This document shows positions 1 through 8,208 of a stretch of 64,000 nt of DNA, in pieces. Both the position numbers and the translations under genes were made by a program. The DNA lies in contig NZ_CP090439.1 of the NCBI RefSeq assembly GCF_021441885.1, positions 310,001 to 374,000 of the forward strand, in the 5' to 3' direction. The notes beneath the pieces were generated by a model. It did no database searches. It saw only the letters and a list, made by a program, of their open reading frames with translations, and was not told where the DNA came from. This DNA is from Vibrio maritimus. Its GTDB lineage: Bacteria > Pseudomonadota > Gammaproteobacteria > Enterobacterales > Vibrionaceae. Numbering within the stretch: the stretch's first letter is position 1; each line of letters opens with the position of its first letter.

Positions 1-500
1 AGATCAAGGTAAACCTCATCCTGACCGTTATAACGTTTGATTGTCGCGATAGAGCCAAAATGGTCAGTCACATAGGTATCATGGATAGTGCCTTGTTGGA
101 CACCAATCGTCTTCCCTTTCAGACCTTCTTTATCCATTTCAAAAGTCGCGCTTTTTGCGGCGACAAAGCGAGCTGGCGTTTGATAGTACTTGTTGGTAAA
201 TAGCACTCTCTTCTTACGCTCTTCTGTGATTCGCATGGATGCCATAATCACGTCAGACTTACGAGATAACAGACTCGGGATCAAAGAGTCCCAGCTCTGC
301 GTGACCCAAACACAATCAAGCTCAGCTTGAGCACACAAGGCGTCGGCGATCTCAATATCGAACCCTACTGGCGTTCCTTGGCTGTCTTTATAGTTAAAAG
401 GTGGATAGGTAAAATCTGAAGCCAGCCTCACCTCTTTAGCCTGCACCGAGCCCATGAATAGTGCTGATATGCAAACGATGCTAGTAATAATTTTCTTCAT
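1..500 (-). CDS. Periplasmic amino-acid ABC transporter substrate-binding protein (N-terminal part)
   Basis: The gene runs off the left edge, so only the first 166 or so residues are visible. A signal peptide (MKKIITSIVCISALFMGSVQA) is followed by the family 3 solute-binding fold: FTYPPFNYKD, then GFDIEIADALC, then WDSLIPSLLSRKSDVIMASM and the TEERKKRVLFTNKYY stretch, all typical of ArgT/HisJ/ArtJ-type proteins that bind basic amino acids. It lies 13 bases downstream of the aminotransferase and on the same strand, so the two are probably co-transcribed. The neighbouring amidinotransferase-type enzyme suggests arginine or a related guanidino compound as ligand, but that is inference. The permease and ATPase genes are not in view. 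Confidence 0.88.
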   Translation of the reverse strand, partial: MKKIITSIVCISALFMGSVQAKEVRLASDFTYPPFNYKDSQGTPVGFDIEIADALCAQAELDCVWVTQSWDSLIPSLLSRKSDVIMASMRITEERKKRVLFTNKYYQTPARFVAAKSATFEMDKEGLKGKTIGVQQGTIHDTYVTDHFGSIATIKRYNGQDEVYLD

Positions 501-513
501 TGGTAAATCCCTT

Positions 514-1599
514 TTATGACAGCTCTACACACTGCTCTTCTGAATAGGTTGTTAATACGTCAATGACTTCAAGCATGCTTGCTTTAGAGCCAATGGTAAT
601 TCTTACACACTGCGGCAAAGCAGGTTCGTGAGTCTGGTTTCGAGTGACAATGCCTTTTTTTTTCATCACATCAAACAAATCAACGCCCGCGCGCGCCTTC
701 ACCAAAACAAAATTGGTTGATGACGGGTACACTTCAGACACAATATCGAGTTTCGCTAGTTCTAGGCTAAACCAGTCACGCGTTGCGATAATCTCTTCAG
801 TGACCTGTTTCACCTGTTCAAGTCCCTGCTCAGAAAGCGACTTGAGGACAATCTTGGAAGAACAATCCGGCATTGGATAAGGTGGAATGAGCTTGTTTAC
901 GTACTCCATCACCGCATCACTAGCGACAATAAAGCCACAGCGAACCGCCGCTAATCCGAACGCTTTCGACAATGTACGAATGACCACCAAATGTGGGAAC
1001 TGCTCTATCAGATCCGCTGTTGAAGCCCCTAACTCAAATTCTATGTATGCCTCATCAACCACAACTAGTGAAGAGTGTTTTGTTCCTTCAAGTACTGAGA
1101 TGATGTCTCCACGTGGAATCACATTACCGGTCGGATTGTTCGGTGAGCACAGAAAGACCATGTTGGCATGCTTCGCTTCCTCGACCACCTTGTCTACATC
1201 CAAGTTAAAGCATGGCTTAAGCGGTACATCCCGCACTTCAATTGCAAGAGACTCAGCACAAAACTCGTACATAGCATAAGTTGGAGAACAGATGACAATA
1301 CTGTCCTTCCCTGGCTGACAAAAGGTTCTGATCAACAGGTCTATCGCTTCATCGGCACCGCGTACAGCGACGACATCGGCAGAGGTGCGTGCGTAACGCT
1401 GGTACGCTTTCGCTAAATCCTGAGGTAGAAAGTCTGGATATCGATTCAACTCCATATCAGCACTATCGTTTTGTACTGGGTGTTCAAGTTCATTGGCATT
1501 TAGCCAAACACGACCACTTCCTCCAATACGCCTTGCTGACTGGTAAGGTATTAATTTTTTTACGGCTTGAGGCACAAGCTCTGCGATAAACTCACTCAA
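514..1599 (-). CDS. Histidinol-phosphate aminotransferase-like PLP enzyme
   Basis: This is a 361-residue fold-type I aminotransferase of the HisC/class I-II family. Visible landmarks are CSPNNPTG (about residues 151-158), the PLP-contacting VDEAYIEF (181-188) and the Schiff-base lysine in LSKAFG (Lys212), plus a conserved C-terminal arginine region (CVRITIG). It stands outside any histidine operon, so the substrate is probably not histidinol phosphate; it is paired with an amino-acid binding protein and faces a LysR regulator. A catabolic aminotransferase for an amino acid or guanidino compound is the reasonable inference. Length and motifs are intact. Confidence 0.85.
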   Translation of the reverse strand: MSEFIAELVPQAVKKLIPYQSARRIGGSGRVWLNANELEHPVQNDSADMELNRYPDFLPQDLAKAYQRYARTSADVVAVRGADEAIDLLIRTFCQPGKDSIVICSPTYAMYEFCAESLAIEVRDVPLKPCFNLDVDKVVEEAKHANMVFLCSPNNPTGNVIPRGDIISVLEGTKHSSLVVVDEAYIEFELGASTADLIEQFPHLVVIRTLSKAFGLAAVRCGFIVASDAVMEYVNKLIPPYPMPDCSSKIVLKSLSEQGLEQVKQVTEEIIATRDWFSLELAKLDIVSEVYPSSTNFVLVKARAGVDLFDVMKKKGIVTRNQTHEPALPQCVRITIGSKASMLEVIDVLTTYSEEQCVELS

Positions 1600-1626
1600 A
1601 GTACTGCTTTTCCGTTTTATAGTTAT

Positions 1627-1673
1627 AAGTCAAATTAGCTTACAATTGCACTATCAACTGCAATATTTGACTT
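1627..1673. promoter_or_regulatory. Nested inverted repeats in a divergent promoter, candidate LysR operator
   Basis: Between the aminotransferase and the LysR gene an outer repeat AAGTCAAA (1627-1634) / TTTGACTT (1666-1673) encloses an inner repeat ATTGCA (1645-1650) / TGCAAT (1659-1664). LysR-type regulators usually bind interrupted dyads in the divergent promoter next to their own gene, so this is the likely binding site of the adjacent regulator. No binding evidence exists here. Confidence 0.45.
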
Positions 1674-1770
1674 TTAATTCACTTTATTGGGCTATTTAAT
1701 CAAATGACGCTTGATTTAAGAAACGAAATATACACATACTAGCCATGAACTTATTGCATGGCTTAATTAA

Positions 1771-2652
1771 ATGAAAAAAACGTTGCCCTCCATCAAATCA
1801 ATGCAGGCGTTTCTTGCTACCGCCTCTCATCTCAACTTCACCCATGCTGCAAGTGAGCTCAACCTGACACAAGGGGCGATTAGTCGACAGATTCAATCGT
1901 TGGAACAGCATTTAGGTACAGAACTCTTCTATCGCCATGCACGAGGACTATCGCTTACGCCAAAAGGTGAGCAACTTTCACCTCTTATTGAAGAGTCGCT
2001 CAATCAACTTCACTCAGCACTAGAAAAGGTCTCTGGAGGAGAGTCGAAGATCAGGCTAAATGCCCCAAGTTGCATCACATCATGGCTACTACCAAGATTG
2101 ATGGACTTTCAGCAACAGTATCCTGATATTGATGTAGAGCTGACATCAACGATCAAGCACGCCCTAGAGCCTAACTTTGATTCGTTTGATATGGTCATCG
2201 TTTATGGAAAGGAAAATGCAAATCATCGGCTTCATAGCCAATGTTTGTTTGAAGAAACACTCGCGCCAATCTGTCGCCCCGACAAAATTCCAGCGATAGA
2301 GCTAAACCAACAACCAGTCGAAGCACTCAAAGACTACACTTGGCTTCATGCCAACCCTCAGCAGAGTGACTGGAAACTATGGCTTGAACAAACGGGTCAC
2401 CGTGGGCTGAGCAGCCACAACAACCAACACTTCGCTACGCTTGATCAAGCCATGAACGCGGCTTTACAGGGTTTTGGTATTGCAATTGGTGATACCACCC
2501 TAGCGCAGCAGGACCTCGCAATTGGGCGGCTAGCCCAACTCAGTCCAACTACCGTCAAGTCTGGCAACGGGTATTACCTACTATACCCTAAGACCAGACA
2601 GTCAGAGGCAAAACGGTGTTTAGAAGAGTGGCTCATTTCATGTCACTTTTAA
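1771..2652 (+). CDS. LysR-family transcriptional regulator (GcvA-like)
   Basis: A 293-residue LysR regulator. The N-terminal winged helix covers about residues 5-65 (MQAFLATASHLNFTHAASEL, then LTQGAISRQIQSLEQHLG, then LFYRHARGLSLTPKG), and the rest is the periplasmic-binding-like effector domain. The spacing and the LTPKGE end of the helix region resemble GcvA-type members. It is divergent from the aminotransferase and upstream of the amidinotransferase, so it probably controls one or both in response to an amino acid. The ATG at 1771 gives a full-length HTH. Confidence 0.9.
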   Translation: MKKTLPSIKSMQAFLATASHLNFTHAASELNLTQGAISRQIQSLEQHLGTELFYRHARGLSLTPKGEQLSPLIEESLNQLHSALEKVSGGESKIRLNAPSCITSWLLPRLMDFQQQYPDIDVELTSTIKHALEPNFDSFDMVIVYGKENANHRLHSQCLFEETLAPICRPDKIPAIELNQQPVEALKDYTWLHANPQQSDWKLWLEQTGHRGLSSHNNQHFATLDQAMNAALQGFGIAIGDTTLAQQDLAIGRLAQLSPTTVKSGNGYYLLYPKTRQSEAKRCLEEWLISCHF

Positions 2653-2985
2653 CTCCAACACGAGTTAAACAAGCCATCTTCGTATGCTAAGTATCTAGAC
2701 TCTCACACAGAGCTCAACTGCCAAGTGAAACCGTCTACTTCCGATAATTACTTAGCTAATGCATCATAAATTACGAAAAAAGCTATTTATGTTGCTATAC
2801 CCCTCCTTAATTCCAATTTATTTGGAAGTAACTTATTCAAACCTTTCTACTCTGTTGCGTTAGATTACACCCATCGCAAGAACGCGCCTTGGCAACATCG
2901 ACATTGATAGAGCCAACATCTTTACCTCACGGATGAAAAGCTACGCTGCCAAATGGCAAAGTTAACCAATTCGAGGTGTTTAATT
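2653..2985 (+). other. Long leader before the amidinotransferase; no gene seen
   Basis: About 330 bases without a supportable gene. It contains a short inverted repeat TTCCAA-N5-TTGGAA at 2811-2827 and a small TGCCA/TGGCA hairpin close to the start codon (2947-2958). A guanidine riboswitch was considered because of the downstream enzyme but the conserved cores were not found by eye. Confidence 0.35.
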
Positions 2986-4173
2986 ATGACAACCAACAAC
3001 AAATCAACGGCTTACGATTTAGCATTTAATCCGGCTCACAAACCAGAAGATAAGACTGAGCAATGGAAAGTGTTTAACGATCACTGGGAAGACCAGATTC
3101 GTGGCAAAGGCATAAAAGTACACGAGCAACATGCGAGTGCAAAACTTCGCGCTTGCATGGTTGGTGACCCATTTGCCGTTGAAATTCCAGAGCTTACCCC
3201 TGAAATGGAAGGGTTGATCAAAGATAACGCCTCTGAAGAGATGTACCTAAACTGGAAAGAGAATGGCGGAAAAGCCATGCGCGATATTGACCCAGAGCGC
3301 TATGACAAAATTGCCCAAGAGATTGCAGGTCGAGATGAAGCCTACGAGAAGGCCGGCATTACCATTATTAAAAATAAACTGGGATGGTACCCAGAAGAAG
3401 CCATTAACTATAACGGAGCATGGAATGGTCCCCGCTTGAACTCCATCTATGCAGGCGCAAAGTTCCGTGGTGCTAATAACGGTATCATCGTCGCTGAGTC
3501 TTGTGGTCCGGTAAAAGGGTGTGAAGCTTCAAGTCGTGCTGCCACTGTGGCACTGATCGAAGAAGATCCGGAAGCAGCGATTATTTCATTCCTTTCCCAT
3601 GAGCCAAATCCAACTATTGTAGGACCAGGCTTCGGAGGGTTAGACCTCGCTGATTGGCGCTTGATGCCTGACGGAACCATTCTTTGGGGCTTTGGTGTTA
3701 GCGACAAAAATCAAATTGCTGCAGCATCTAGAACAGGTGCAGGAACTCCGGCTGGTTGGCCACGCGGACGAGACCTCTTTATGCGCTTACTAGACCGATT
3801 GGGTTATAAGCAAGAAACATGGTGGTTCGATTCCAACCTCGGCTATCATGAGGACTGTGTCATGATGAACTTGGTTGAGGGTGTTGTAGGTCTGCCTGAC
3901 GATGGAAAACAAGGTCGCTGGTCTGACTTACCTAACTGCTTAAAAGATTGGGAAATCCTTCCGATCCCTGTTGAGGACGTTCAACGCGGTGCATGTAATG
4001 CAACGACATTAGGTGATGGTAGAATCTTTATTGACAGCACCTGTACCAAAACGATTGATATGCTAGACAAGAAAGGCTACGAGCCAATTCCTATCGATTA
4101 CCAGACTTGTTGGAGCACATTCAATAGCGGAATTGATTGCTCAGACTCCAATATCTGGCGAGAAAACGATTAG
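2986..4173 (+). CDS. Amidinotransferase / guanidino-group-modifying superfamily enzyme
   Basis: A 395-residue protein that reads as a member of the amidinotransferase / arginine-deiminase-like (GME) superfamily. The pieces seen are a central Gly-rich GPGFGGLDLADW (about 213-224), a histidine in the GYHED context (His288, Asp290) and a cysteine near the C-terminus in SGIDCSD (Cys385), the place where this superfamily keeps its nucleophile; Cys337 and Cys375 are alternatives. The start at 2986 is preferred over 2953 because GAGGTG lies eight bases before it. The substrate cannot be read from sequence; arginine or a derivative is likely. A hairpin terminator follows. Confidence 0.72.
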   Translation: MTTNNKSTAYDLAFNPAHKPEDKTEQWKVFNDHWEDQIRGKGIKVHEQHASAKLRACMVGDPFAVEIPELTPEMEGLIKDNASEEMYLNWKENGGKAMRDIDPERYDKIAQEIAGRDEAYEKAGITIIKNKLGWYPEEAINYNGAWNGPRLNSIYAGAKFRGANNGIIVAESCGPVKGCEASSRAATVALIEEDPEAAIISFLSHEPNPTIVGPGFGGLDLADWRLMPDGTILWGFGVSDKNQIAAASRTGAGTPAGWPRGRDLFMRLLDRLGYKQETWWFDSNLGYHEDCVMMNLVEGVVGLPDDGKQGRWSDLPNCLKDWEILPIPVEDVQRGACNATTLGDGRIFIDSTCTKTIDMLDKKGYEPIPIDYQTCWSTFNSGIDCSDSNIWREND

Positions 4174-4192
4174 CCTCGATGCTGGAAACAGC

Positions 4193-4224
4193 CCACCACC
4201 CGACCTTAGCGTCGGGTTTGGTGG
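4193..4224. terminator. Hairpin between convergent genes
   Basis: CCACCACCCGAC (4193-4204) pairs with GTCGGG...GGTGG (4211-4224) around a six-base loop. It lies between the amidinotransferase and the leftward dehydrogenase. There is no clear T-tract, so terminator strength is uncertain. Confidence 0.5.
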
Positions 4225-4257
4225 TAGAAACATATGATCCTTTCCATAGACCACCTG

Positions 4258-5187
4258 TCACTTTATAAAGTTATGAATAACGGCATTGGCATTATCTTGG
4301 GCTGACTCCTTACCAATGATCTCAGGCCAGTGTGTAACCTGGTTGGCCAGTTTTCCAGTTAGTCCCTTCTCACTACCCCACCAAATACCAGACGTAAAGC
4401 TATCATCGTTCAACAGAACATCCACGTAACGCTTTGCGCCTACATCCACAGAGTGTGCTTTACCAAGTAATTGCATAACCCACATAGCGGTATTCATAGT
4501 CCAACGCTGGTGCCAAGGAAGTGTCGCCGTTCCAGCTGTGCCTCTCGCCATTCCAGGATCAACCGTGACAAACCGCATTTGGGGGTACTGTCTAGCCATA
4601 CTCATCGTCCACATTGCGCCCATGAGCTTAACGGAACCGTAGATGTCAGTGTATGTTTTGTTATCAGCAAACTTTTCTCCGTTTACCACTGACGTCCATT
4701 CCTCGATTGAGCCGTCATGAATTGGCGGTTTCGCAGCGCCAACCTCAGAAGCGCCTCTTGCGGCAAAACTAGCCACATACATCACTGACCCTTGTTTGGA
4801 TAACTTACCATTCTGCATTAGTAGGTCAGTAAAATGGACATGTCCCAAAACGTTGGCTGAAAAGATAAACGTCGAGCCGTCCTTTGTCAGTTTAGTCGGC
4901 TCTGTTCCACCGCCACCACCTGCATTCAAAATCATGCTATCGATATTGGTGCTGAGGTTTTCAGCCGCTGTTTGGCATGACTCTAAACTACTCACATCGA
5001 CAATTAATATTTCAAATATATTCCTGCCGGTAAGTTCTTCTAACCGATGTAATGCTTCTTCCGCTCGCGTTTGATTACGGCAAGCCAGAACAATTTTTGA
5101 AACACTTTCTTGCTGAGCAAGTTGTCTCGCAGCTTCGAACCCAAGTCCTGAGTTTGCACCTGTAATTAGAATTGAAGAATGAGTCAT
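4258..5187 (-). CDS. Short-chain dehydrogenase/reductase (retinol-dehydrogenase-like)
   Basis: A 309-residue SDR oxidoreductase. The nucleotide site TGANSGLG is at residues 9-16, the NAG motif at 88-90, catalytic Ser about 140, and the YGSVK catalytic Tyr183 and Lys187 are intact. The length of about 310 residues and the ACRN segment after beta-2 resemble NADP-preferring retinol/protochlorophyllide-reductase-like SDRs. It starts 73 bases after the FISUMP gene on the same strand, so both may share the operator near 6012-6051. Substrate unknown. Confidence 0.85.
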   Translation of the reverse strand: MTHSSILITGANSGLGFEAARQLAQQESVSKIVLACRNQTRAEEALHRLEELTGRNIFEILIVDVSSLESCQTAAENLSTNIDSMILNAGGGGGTEPTKLTKDGSTFIFSANVLGHVHFTDLLMQNGKLSKQGSVMYVASFAARGASEVGAAKPPIHDGSIEEWTSVVNGEKFADNKTYTDIYGSVKLMGAMWTMSMARQYPQMRFVTVDPGMARGTAGTATLPWHQRWTMNTAMWVMQLLGKAHSVDVGAKRYVDVLLNDDSFTSGIWWGSEKGLTGKLANQVTHWPEIIGKESAQDNANAVIHNFIK

Positions 5188-5260
5188 ATTGATTACCTAT
5201 GATTAGAAGTGGAACAGCTATCGAAACAACTGGCGAAGTTTTTTACTAAGAGAAAGCGCG

Positions 5261-5959
5261 TTAAATCTTCACGCAGCGAACAGTGAACATATATTCTTTT
5301 GAGCTGGTTGCACGGCGTATTTCGCCTTTATGTGCGTTCCACCAAGAATATGCCAGCGTGCGAATAATACCTTTGCTTTCAGAAGCGCTACTTGCGGTCC
5401 AAAATTCGGTATACGCTCCCTCAGTGATATACCAACCATTCCATTTAACCCCGGCAGGTCTAGCAAAGAAGTTATGCTTGTTAACGAGTGATTGATCTAC
5501 TTTCTTAAATGGACCATCCGTTTGTGCTTCTTTAAGCTGTAAGCCTAAGTCTTGGTCACCTCCGCGCCAGCCTTCTTGGTCAAGCTCTGCTTCGGACATG
5601 CCAATGGTTCGCTCAAGCGTCTTCCAATCCTCGTCGGTCGCGACTCTCCAGCCTTCTGGACATAAACGTCTTTTATCCGCAACATCGTGCCAGTTATAGA
5701 GTCGGCCATACTTCAATAAGTTTGTTTCATCATCTTTTGGAATAGCGCCCGACCTGACGGCTGTGCCATCTTGAAACTTAGTGCTTCTTAGGTTTTCAGC
5801 CATCCAAACTTGATCACCAATTTGCACAGTTCGATAGATGTTGCCTTCATTATCCTGAACGGTGCCATCTAGTTTATTCAGCTCAGAATTGATGTCATTC
5901 GCAGATGAGTTTGCAGCGAGAACCATAGCGACTCCTATAGATAAAAATAGCTTCTTCAC
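5261..5959 (-). CDS. Exported FISUMP-domain protein
   Basis: A 232-residue protein with a signal peptide (MKKLFLSIGVAMVLAANSSA) and one FISUMP (major paralogous) domain. The domain is recognised from DNEGNIYRTVQIGDQVWM, AENLRSTKF, KYGRLYNWHDV, CPEGWRVATDEDWKTLE and the closing FTVRCVKI. These domains are found in secreted or surface proteins of unknown function, common in Fibrobacter and Bacteroidetes and also present in marine gammaproteobacteria. Function cannot be assigned. A shared inverted-repeat operator sits just upstream. Confidence 0.8.
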   Translation of the reverse strand: MKKLFLSIGVAMVLAANSSANDINSELNKLDGTVQDNEGNIYRTVQIGDQVWMAENLRSTKFQDGTAVRSGAIPKDDETNLLKYGRLYNWHDVADKRRLCPEGWRVATDEDWKTLERTIGMSEAELDQEGWRGGDQDLGLQLKEAQTDGPFKKVDQSLVNKHNFFARPAGVKWNGWYITEGAYTEFWTASSASESKGIIRTLAYSWWNAHKGEIRRATSSKEYMFTVRCVKI

Positions 5960-6011
5960 GACGAGTTACCTTCGTTGTTGGTATGTCTATACTTTATCTC
6001 TCAAACTGAAC

Positions 6012-6051
6012 ACAAACTAGGCAATATAGTCTCTAAAAATTGCCTATTTGT
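6012..6051. promoter_or_regulatory. Inverted-repeat operator TAGGC-N19-GCCTA, copy 1
   Basis: ACAAACTAGGCAAT (6012-6025) and ATTGCCTATTTGT (6039-6051) form an interrupted dyad with exactly 19 bases between GGC and GCC. The same motif with the same spacing occurs in front of the AraC gene at 7006-7040. It lies upstream of the FISUMP gene, so it probably links that gene to the neighbouring AraC regulator. Confidence 0.65.
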
Positions 6052-6084
6052 ATCAAACAGCAAATCTGTCGAGGTACTCGCTCA

Positions 6085-6978
6085 CTACGCAATGTTCTTG
6101 GGGAGCTCTTGAGACTGGCTCCACTGTTTCGCCGATACGCCATAAAGACGCTTAAACTCTCGACTAAATTGCGAAGAGCTTACATAACCAACGGCCATCG
6201 CTGCTTCACTCACATTCATGCCACTCGCAATCTTCATCGCCGCGTTGTTAAGGCGCATCGACTTCATAAACTGAATCGGTGACATCCGAGTGGCTTGTTT
6301 GAATTTTCGATGGAACACCGCCCTGCTCATTCCGACTAACGATGCAAGTTCATCTATGGTGACATTCTTACTAAGGTTGAGAGACAAATACTCAATTGAG
6401 CGAGCAATTTCGTTTCCAACACCAAACGCCCTTCGGGCAGAAACTCCCGCCTCCCCTTTAAGCACTGCGTAATAAAGCTCGCGCAATCGACTATCACCAA
6501 GTATAGACAGGTCAGCTTTATCATCGCCAAGCTGAAGAAGCCTCAATAAGGCATCGGAAAATGCGTCATCCCAGTTTGCTAGAGACATCCCTGGCGGTTG
6601 GTTACTGCTCTTAGGAAGCTTAACGGCACCCGCCGTGCTTTCCATCTCAATCGCTAATTCCGTCATCAGCTTGGTATCGAGTGAGATATAGACGCCAATC
6701 AGTGGCTCCTCTGGGGATGCTTCTGGCGTACCTGCCTCGACCGGAATCGATACGGTGCAACACATGTACTGGTTATTGTCATAAACGTAGCGTGCACCTT
6801 CGAGTATCGCTTCTTTCTTGCCACCCAAGATCACAATGACCGTCGGTTCATATACGGCGGGAACACAAGGAACTGCCGTCGTGACCTTAAACAGGCGAAC
6901 CCCTTTTATGCCGGTATCAAACATACCGTCTTCAGTGATTCGCTCTTCAACAAGCTGTTTGATCTGTTGCTTTATCAT
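6085..6978 (-). CDS. AraC-family transcriptional regulator (AraC_N type)
   Basis: A 297-residue regulator with an N-terminal cupin-like AraC_N domain (VPCVPAVYEPTVIVILGGKK, about 37-56) and a C-terminal pair of helix-turn-helix motifs (TIDELASLVGMSRAVFHRKF, then SEAAMAVGYVSSSQFSREFK). The N-domain type is usually found with divergent oxidoreductase genes. Here the divergent position is held by a broken short-chain dehydrogenase, while intact candidates (FISUMP gene and SDR) lie downstream on the same strand. Identical operators before this gene and before the FISUMP gene point to autoregulation plus control of that pair. Confidence 0.88.
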   Translation of the reverse strand: MIKQQIKQLVEERITEDGMFDTGIKGVRLFKVTTAVPCVPAVYEPTVIVILGGKKEAILEGARYVYDNNQYMCCTVSIPVEAGTPEASPEEPLIGVYISLDTKLMTELAIEMESTAGAVKLPKSSNQPPGMSLANWDDAFSDALLRLLQLGDDKADLSILGDSRLRELYYAVLKGEAGVSARRAFGVGNEIARSIEYLSLNLSKNVTIDELASLVGMSRAVFHRKFKQATRMSPIQFMKSMRLNNAAMKIASGMNVSEAAMAVGYVSSSQFSREFKRLYGVSAKQWSQSQELPKNIA

Positions 6979-7005
6979 TTCAGCACCTTACATTGACATT
7001 GACAC

Positions 7006-7040
7006 AAATAGGCAATTAATTGAGATAAATTCGCCTATTT
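7006..7040. promoter_or_regulatory. Inverted-repeat operator TAGGC-N19-GCCTA, copy 2
   Basis: AAATAGGC (7006-7013) and GCCTATTT (7033-7040) are separated by 19 bases, matching the copy at 6012-6051. It is placed 28 bases before the AraC start codon and also upstream of the dehydrogenase remnant on the other strand, as expected for an autoregulated divergent promoter. Confidence 0.65.
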
Positions 7041-7157
7041 ACACACCACAGTGAGAGTTATAGTAAATCGCAGACAACGATACTACTGCTAATGTCGACA
7101 AGCAACTTGATTTGCCGCGTAACAGAAAAGCTCAGCAAACAGACAAAGGTAAACAAT

Positions 7158-7331
7158 ATGACCACTCAACTTTTCGGTAATAACACTTGGACGCCTGACC
7201 GTATTCGCTCACTTGTAGGTAAGACTTGTGCCATCACAGGTACGAACAGTGGTACTCGTTTTGTCGTGTTGAACCTGAGTCCGGCTGAATCGAAGCCGCT
7301 ATCGACTGTTTGCTGTAATAATGGGATATAA
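7158..7331 (+). pseudogene. Remnant of a short-chain dehydrogenase
   Basis: The 57-residue reading frame begins after a fair ribosome site (AAAGG). It shows an SDR N-terminus, WTPDRI...LVGKTCAITGTNSGT, where intact relatives read TGANSGIGF. The sequence then jumps to RFVVLNLSPAESK, as if about 20-25 residues covering the first helix were deleted, and soon stops. The frame ends just where the patatin gene begins. Position next to an AraC_N regulator is the usual place of the regulated oxidoreductase, so this is most likely the decayed original target gene. Confidence 0.7.
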
Positions 7332-7338
7332 AACCAAG

Positions 7339-8208
7339 ATGTTTAAAATAGTATCCATAGTATTAATCACGTCAGTGTTGGCGGCCTGCTCATCACCTAA
7401 CGTCTATGATGACATCAACGCGACGGAAACACCCCTAACGGAAGAATACGAACTTGGTCTCGCCTTTGGTGGCGGTGGTGTACGCGGCTTCATGCACCTG
7501 GGAGTGCTCAAGGCACTGCAAGAGGAAGGCATTCAACCCGATGTTGTCAGCGGTACATCTGCTGGTTCTATTGCTGCCACGTTGTACGCCTCGGGGATGA
7601 CCGTAGAGGAAATGGAACACGCAATCGAAGAGGTTGGTATGTCCGATATCGCTGATTTTGTTTTCTCCTCAAAAGGTATAGTCAATGGTAAGAAACTAGC
7701 GGAATGGGTGAATAGCCAAGTCAACTATGACGATATTTCGAAGATGCCTATCCCGCTTGCTGTAACCGCAACCAACATGACAACCAGAGAGACCATAATG
7801 ATCCGCTCAGGAAACCCCGGGCACGCGGTACAGACGTCCTCTACGATTCCCGGTGCATTTGTCCCGGTTGAAAATCATGGCGATATATTGGTCGATGGCG
7901 GATTATTCAGCGTGGTACCGGTTTACATCGCGCGAGCGCTTGGTGCTAAGAAGGTAATCGCCGTTGATATCTATTGCCACAATCAAGTTCACCCAGAGAT
8001 TTCCGCCAGCAAAATTACACTTGCTGCATTTAGGATGCAAAGCTGTCGGCTCTCAGAAGAGGAACTTAACAGTGCAGACATCATCATCGCGCCAACATAC
8101 GAACCTAATGGAGGTGAAGCGTTTGACGATAAAGCGGAGTCCATTAAAGCTGGTTACCTAGCGGCGAAACAAGCGATGCCAAAGATCAAAGCGCTGCTTG
8201 CTCTCTAG
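7339..8208 (+). CDS. Patatin-like phospholipase lipoprotein (RssA-like)
   Basis: A patatin-domain lipid acyl hydrolase. The oxyanion motif GGGGVRG, the nucleophile elbow GTSAG and the catalytic DGG (VDGGLFSVVP) are all present, giving the Ser-Asp dyad of the family. The N-terminus MFKIVSIVLITSVLAAC carries a lipobox, so it should be lipid-anchored and outside the cytoplasm. The start at 7339 gives the clean signal; an in-frame ATG at 7321 would add six residues. Its 3' end overlaps the stop of the convergent glycosyltransferase by four bases. Confidence 0.88.
   Translation: MFKIVSIVLITSVLAACSSPNVYDDINATETPLTEEYELGLAFGGGGVRGFMHLGVLKALQEEGIQPDVVSGTSAGSIAATLYASGMTVEEMEHAIEEVGMSDIADFVFSSKGIVNGKKLAEWVNSQVNYDDISKMPIPLAVTATNMTTRETIMIRSGNPGHAVQTSSTIPGAFVPVENHGDILVDGGLFSVVPVYIARALGAKKVIAVDIYCHNQVHPEISASKITLAAFRMQSCRLSEEELNSADIIIAPTYEPNGGEAFDDKAESIKAGYLAAKQAMPKIKALLAL

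Noticed and set aside
887..1279. 130-residue frame on the plus strand inside the aminotransferase
   Set aside because: It is antisense to a gene with complete motifs, has no ribosome site and a low-complexity product.
2653..2985. Guanidine riboswitch in the long leader of the amidinotransferase gene
   Set aside because: The conserved cores of the known guanidine classes were not found by eye; a covariance-model search would settle it.
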